NCBI RefSeq assembly: GCF_030052815.1
Contig: NC_079495.1
Coordinates: 110,882,584 to 110,946,583 of the forward strand
Reading direction: 5' to 3'
Origin: Hevea brasiliensis
Taxonomy: Eukaryota > Streptophyta > Magnoliopsida > Malpighiales > Euphorbiaceae
Length of the DNA: 64,000 nt
The notes under the pieces were generated by a model, which saw only the letters and a program-made list of their open reading frames with translations, was not told where the DNA came from and ran no database searches. How positions within the stretch are numbered: the stretch's first letter is position 1; each line of letters starts with the position of its first letter. This document shows positions 58,585 through 64,000 of this stretch, piece after piece. A program made the position numbers and the translations under genes.

Positions 58585-61414
58585 ATGGCGACTTTTGCCA
58601 AACCAGAGAACGCTTTAAAGCGAGCTGAAGGTTAGTTATAACTTCAGGCTTTGGTTCTTTCTTAGGACAGTTTCTATGTTTTTCTTCGTTTCTCTGGGGA
58701 TTGCATTTTGACTGTCTTAAAACTATTGATGTTGGCATATGTTTCAACTTTCAATTCCTGTGTCTTTTGTCCTTTTTTTCTTCCCCTTCTTATTATGATT
58801 TGAAGATCTGAGATGGTTTTGATTTAGTTTGATAATGAAATTGACTCTAATTGCTGAATGTGGTAATGGATTCCGTGATAAGGGTGCTGCACGCATACTG
58901 TTGTACTAGGGAACTGGATATATGCCGCGCAATTTACAAATTTTCATCACTTGACCTGTAAATGATCTCTTCACTTGTACTGATTTGTGGTTGCAGAGTT
59001 GATAAATGTGGGGCAGAAGCAAGATGCTTTGCAAGCTCTGCATGATCTCATCACCTCAAAGAGGTACCGAGCATGGCAAAAGACACTTGAAAAGATCATG
59101 TTCAAATATGTGGAGCTTTGTGTTGACATGCGGAGGGGAAGGTTTGCAAAGGATGGTTTAATACAGTATCGCATAGTGTGCCAACAAGTGAATGTAAATT
59201 CCTTGGAGGAGGTAATCAAGCATTTCATGCATCTCTCCACTGAGAAAGCTGAACAAGCTCGTAGTCAGGCACAAGCACTAGAAGAAGCTCTCGATGTTGA
59301 TGATCTTGAAGCAGATAAGAGGCCAGAAGATCTGATGCTTAGTTATGTCAGTGGAGAGAAGGGAAAGGACAGGTCTGATCGTGAACTTGTTACCCCGTGG
59401 TTCAAGTTCCTGTGGGAGACCTATAGAACTGTGCTTGAAATATTACGGAACAACTCAAAGTTGGAGGCATTATATGCGGTAATTCATGTTTTGAACCGAA
59501 AATCGTTTTTGGTTATTTGAATGGTTAGACTCTATTCTAATCATAATACGTGTGCATAGTGCCACAGTCTAGGGTAAAAGTATTATCAACCTTAATGCAT
59601 ATTGTGCTAATTGAACAATCTATAAAATGAAATCAGAAACCAGAACTTCTCACTCAACTTGGTAATTGTAGATGACAGCACATCGAGCTTTCCAATTCTG
59701 TAAACAATACAAACGGACAACAGAATTTAGGCGGCTGTGTGAGATCATCAGAAATCATTTAGCAAACCTCAATAAATATAGGGATCAAAGGGACCGGCCT
59801 GATCTGTCAGCCCCAGAGAGCTTGCAGCTGTACCTTGATACACGATTTGAGCAGCTGAAAATTGCTACTGAGCTTCAACTCTGGCAGGTGTGCGAGTTGT
59901 TCCATTTATTTGTAGATATGGTGGTTATTTGTTCTCATTATTACACATGAAGAAGAGGTTGTTCTTTAATGTTATGGGTAAAAGCTTACTCTTTTTTTCC
60001 CATATTCTTTTTCCAATTCTCATTTGCAGGAAGCTTTTCGGTCCATTGAAGATATTCATGGATTAATGTGCATGGTCAAAAAGACTCCTAAGCCATCTTT
60101 GATGGTGGTATACTATGCCAAGTTAACTGAGATTTTCTGGATGTCATCAAGTCATCTTTATCATGCATATGCATGGTTCAAACTTTTTTCACTTCAGAAA
60201 AGCTTCAATAAGAACTTAAGCCAGAAGGATTTACAGTTGATAGCCTCGTCTGTTGTGTTGGCTGCGCTAGCAGTTGCTCCCTATGACCACACTCTTGGCT
60301 CATCTCATCTGGAACTTGAAAATGAAAAAGAGCGCAACTTGAGGATGGCCAATCTAATTGGGTTTAATCTAGACCCAAAACCTGAGAGTAGGGAAGTGGT
60401 AATGTGATTTATGCTGTTGGATTTGATGTCAGTTACCTTTTTTTTTATCTTAATATATACATCATCATTATTATTGATGGTTTCCCCATTCTTCACATTT
60501 TCTTTCTGCAGCTGTCAAGGTCATCCCTTCTGTCTGAACTGGTAAGTTTGAATTGCCAGTCTTTTATTACTACTTTTTTGTCCTTCATGTCCATTATATA
60601 TAAGTTTTGGTTGTAAAGAAACCTTATTGTTCTTTTTTTTTAATTAAATAAGGCTGTCCAATTGTCCCAGATAAGCATGCTTGTTGTATTGGTCATCATC
60701 ATTTAAGTCTGATAAATATGTAGCACAATGTTTACCTTCTTTCTAGCAAGAATTTGTGTGTTAATTTTTGCATCTCAAACATAAGATATAGCAATTGTGT
60801 ACATGTATAGATGTTTTATAACTTATGCATTATCTGTAAGTTGATTTCCTATGAAAATATGTGATAGGTTTTTTTCTCTCAATGCTTTCTGACTTTGATG
60901 CAATTTTAGGTTTCCAAAGGTGTATTGAGCTGTGCGACGCAGGAAGTAAAAGATCTTTACCATCTTTTGGAGCATGAATTTCTCCCACTAGATCTTGCAG
61001 CAAAGGTTCAGCCACTGTTATCAAAAATTTCAAAACTTGGGGGAAAACTTGCTTCAGCTTCCTCTGTGCCAGAAGTGCAACTGTCTCAATATGTCCCTGC
61101 CCTTGAGAAGCTTGCTACCCTAAGGTTGCTTCAACAGGTATACAGATTTTCCTCTTTTTGTTGGGTTTCTCTTCTTCTTTTGTTATTTATGCTTTTCTAT
61201 ACTTTTCCAGGTGTCTCAAGTGTATCAGATGATGAAAATTGAGAGTTTATCTCAGATGATCCCCTTTTTTGATTTTTCTGTTGTCGAGAAGATTTCTGTT
61301 GATGCTGTGAAACATAACTTCATAGCTATGAAGGTTGACCATATGAAGAGTGTCATATTATTCACTAATGTGGTATGTTCAATTTCTGTGTTTGTTTCTT
61401 TTAGATTGTCATTG

Positions 61415-61485
<71 letters not shown>

Positions 61486-63965
61486 TGTGCGTGTGCGTGC
61501 ACAAACTCTGCATGCACATGCATAATCTTAGTTGATAAATTTTATGACCTGCATTACTTCTTTTGTGGGACTGACGCTTGTCCTGTCTTCATTGCATTAA
61601 TAACTCTAAATTGTTTGTCCTGCTTTTTTTGGTTTTTATAATTTTGGTGTGATCTGAAGTTTTATTTCATTCATTGGATTGGCTTTTTCAAGGGTCTTGA
61701 ATCTGATGGATTGCGAGATCATCTTGCAATTTTTGCTGAATCCTTAAATAAAGTAAGGGCCATGATATATCCTCCAGCAAAAAAATCTTCGAAGCTAGGT
61801 GAGATTTTACCTGGATTAGCGGAGATTGTGGATAAGGAACACAAGAGACTCCTTGCTCGGAAATCAATTATTGAAAAGAGGAAGGAAGAACAAGAACGTC
61901 AACTTTTGGAAATGGTATGCAGAGCATAGATAGCTTGATCATTTATCATGGCCTGCAACCTTCTTATTGAAACCCTCTTTTTTTTTTTTTTTTTTTTTTT
62001 TTAAGGAACGAGAGGAGGAGACAAGAAGGCTGCAGCTGCAGAAGAAAAGAGAAGAGGCAGAGCAGAAGAGGCTTGCAGCTGAAATTGAGCAAAGGAAGAA
62101 CCAAAGGATCCTCCAGGAAATAGAGCAGCGAGAACTTGAAGAAGCACAGGCTTTGCTTGAGGATGTTGACAAGCGAAGTAAACGGAAGGGGGGAAAGAAG
62201 CCAATTTTAGAAGGAGTGAGTTCAAAATCTAATTTCATTTTGTTTTTAATTAATTTAGGTAGTTTCCCCAATGGTAACACTTTATGCTACACAGGAGAAA
62301 GTGACAAAGCAAACTATAATGGAAAGGGCTTTGAGTGAGCAGCTCAGAGAGAGGCAGGAAATGGAGAAGAAATTACAAAAATTAGCTAAAACAATGGATT
62401 ATTTGGAAAGAGCAAAGAGAGAAGAAGCAGCTCCATTGATTGAGGCTGCTTTCCAACGACGATTGGTAGAAGAGAAGGCCCTTAATGAACGTGAGCAGCA
62501 GGTATCTTTTTAAGCTTGTTATATATACATTACAGAAGATAGCAGTGGTCATTTATTTATGTCTTGTAAATGTTTTAGTATGCCTCTAGCCTTCTTAAAT
62601 TGTATTGTCTCTGAAATGGTTATTGTTATGTTTTTGTTGAGTGTAGTTTATGGTGGGTGTCTTGTTATTATTTTCCATTTATTATGCTATTTGTCATCAA
62701 TGTTGCAGCTAGAGATTGAACTAAGCAGGCAGCGCCATGATGGGGACCTCAGGGAGAAGAATAGGTTGTCTCGGATGCTGGACAACAAGGTCGGTATATG
62801 ATTTTGCTGCATGGTTATTTTTGAGGTCATTGCTTAAAATGAATTTGGTTTCTGTTATTCTTTTACAGATGATATTCCAGGAAAGAGTGATCAGCCGGCG
62901 ACAAACTGAGTTTGACAGGCTTAGAGCAGAGAGGGAAGAAAGAATCAATCAAATCATTCAGGCCCGAAAACAAGAGAGGGAGGCTAAGAGGAAGAAAATA
63001 TTCTATGTGAGGACTGAAGAAGAAAGACTGAGAAAGTTGCGAGAAGAGGAGGAAGCTCGCAAGCATGAAGGTAGATAGATAATACAAAATATTATTATCC
63101 TTGTCAAGCTCTCCAAGTATTCTTAAATATTTTCTTATTTCAGCTTGTTGAACTGGTTTTTCTGAAATTGATTATTGTATTTCTCATTGGTTTCACCTCC
63201 TTGCATGCAAAATCCCTCATTCTTTATGCCAACTTACCCTCCTAGTTTTTGTTTATGTCCAACTATATTTTCCTTTTCCTTCATGACATCCTAAATGCAT
63301 ACTGACATTTTTTTGAACCATCTTTTTGAAAAAAATAATTATATATAAACTTTGTCATCATCTCATTCGGCATTTACAAATATGCAGAGGCTGAGAGACG
63401 AAGGAAAGAAGAAGCTGAACGTAAGTCAAAATTAGATGAGATTGCTGAGAAGCAGAGGCAGAGAGAGCGAGAACTAGAAGAAAAAGAAAGGCAAAGGCGA
63501 GAAGCTCTGTTGGGGAGAACAGCTGATGGGCCTTCTAGGCCTTCTGAACTTCCTGCTGGATCTCGTCCAGAGCTTGGAGCTACTGCTCCTGCAGCTGTGA
63601 CATCCCCTGGAAAGTATGTGCCTAGGTTCCGGCGAGAGAAAGAAGGCTCTGGCCAGGCTCCTCCAGATTCTGACCGGTGGAGCGGTGGAAGCACTAGGCA
63701 GGCTCCTTCAGATCCTGATCGGTGGAGCAGTGGAGGCACCAGGCAGCTCTCTTCAGACGCTGACAGGTGGGGCAGTGGGGGCACAAGGCATGCTCCTACT
63801 TCAGACACTGATCGCTGGGGCAGTGGTGGCACCAGGCAGCCTCCTGCAGATTCTGATCGCTGGGGTGGTGGCACAAGGCCTGATGATCGTAACCCACCTG
63901 GTGATAGGTGGCGTAGCAGCAGCTCAAAGTCTCCTTGGTCATCATCTAGGCCACGCGAACGCTGA
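58585..63965 (+). CDS. TIF3A1: eukaryotic translation initiation factor 3 subunit A
   Basis: Thirteen exons give 1,010 residues (Arabidopsis about 987): 58585-58630, 58997-59478, 59672-59887, 60030-60398, 60512-60541, 60910-61137, 61211-61372, 61693-61914, 62006-62215, 62295-62501, 62709-62789, 62869-63070 and 63388-63965. Phases close. The N-terminus [20 protein letters not shown] is the standard plant eIF3a start. The first half is helical TPR-like and includes the PCI domain around residues 320-500 (for example [20 protein letters not shown]), which holds the eIF3 octamer together. Residues about 540-870 are a very charged coiled coil ([20 protein letters not shown]). The tail has DRW repeats and ends SSSRPRER. 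It scaffolds eIF3 on the 40S subunit during mRNA recruitment and scanning. Exon 5 is only 30 nt. The stop lies 35 bp from the window edge. Confidence 0.97.
61419..61482. repeat. compound (CT)n(CA)n microsatellite in eIF3a intron 7
   Basis: About 15 CT dinucleotides pass directly into about 16 CA dinucleotides inside the intron between exons ending 61372 and starting 61693. Confidence 0.95.
63654..63878 (+). repeat. five in-frame ~45-bp repeats in eIF3a exon 13
   Basis: The units encode [61 protein letters not shown] and [14 protein letters not shown]. Each carries DRW and GGxTR or GGTR. DNA identity between neighbouring units is high, so copy number may vary between alleles. Confidence 0.93.
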
Positions 63966-64000
63966 TCTTCCGAGTTTTCAAGTGTGGGCATATTGAATTC

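Noticed and set aside
63374..63991. Minus-strand frame of 205 codons with repeated [13 protein letters not shown] motifs
   Set aside because: It is the antisense shadow of the eIF3a exon 13 repeats; the plus strand is the real gene.

Overview
The window looks like nuclear DNA of a flowering plant. It is AT-rich, its genes have many short GT-AG introns, and it is full of microsatellites, foldback elements and LTR-retroelement debris. Protein families and repeat style suggest a rosid eudicot, possibly Malpighiales/Euphorbiaceae; the species-level guess is inference only. Seven protein-coding genes, one pectinesterase pseudogene and one C/D-box snoRNA can be supported.

Layout. 1-4.6 kb: a Mutator-type foldback element with a 9-bp target duplication, then a pectinesterase relic (minus strand) with frameshifts, a GC splice donor and an internal stop. 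4.6-14.8 kb: an F-box/LRR gene (FBL3 type, minus) whose last intron is 7.66 kb because a gypsy-type retroelement of about 6.2 kb sits in it in the opposite orientation. 15.4-17.0 kb: an element with terminal inverted repeats of about 280 bp. 18.5-22.3 kb: a DUF1399/GRDP-like gene (minus). 22.4-30.1 kb: gene-poor, AT-rich DNA that holds a snoRNA with a telo-box/TATA promoter upstream. 30.1-31.3 kb: an intronless ROH1/DUF793 gene (minus). 33.1-36.6 kb: a clade-E PP2C phosphatase (EGR type, minus) with a split 5' leader and an upstream ORF. 36.8-46.8 kb: repeats, comprising a ~96-bp minisatellite, an LTR-like segment, and about 1.2 kb of almost pure A/T around a small foldback island. 47.1-56.0 kb: TOPLESS-RELATED 3 (plus, 25 exons). 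56.5-57.6 kb: a single-exon protein I do not recognise (minus). 58.6-64.0 kb: translation initiation factor eIF3a (plus, 13 exons), complete within the window.

The genes are ordinary housekeeping and regulatory genes, each with its own promoter; there is no operon-like logic. TPR3 is a co-repressor, eIF3a a translation scaffold, FBL3 a probable SCF ubiquitin-ligase receptor and EGR a growth-restricting phosphatase. I built splice sites by hand, and reading phase closes across every exon of the five multi-exon genes, so those models are internally consistent. I did not find a new multi-gene system. The observations most worth a second look are the snoRNA and its neighbouring foldable RNA, the retroelement inside FBL3 with stops at expected Trp codons, the pectinesterase relic, and the extreme A/T block.
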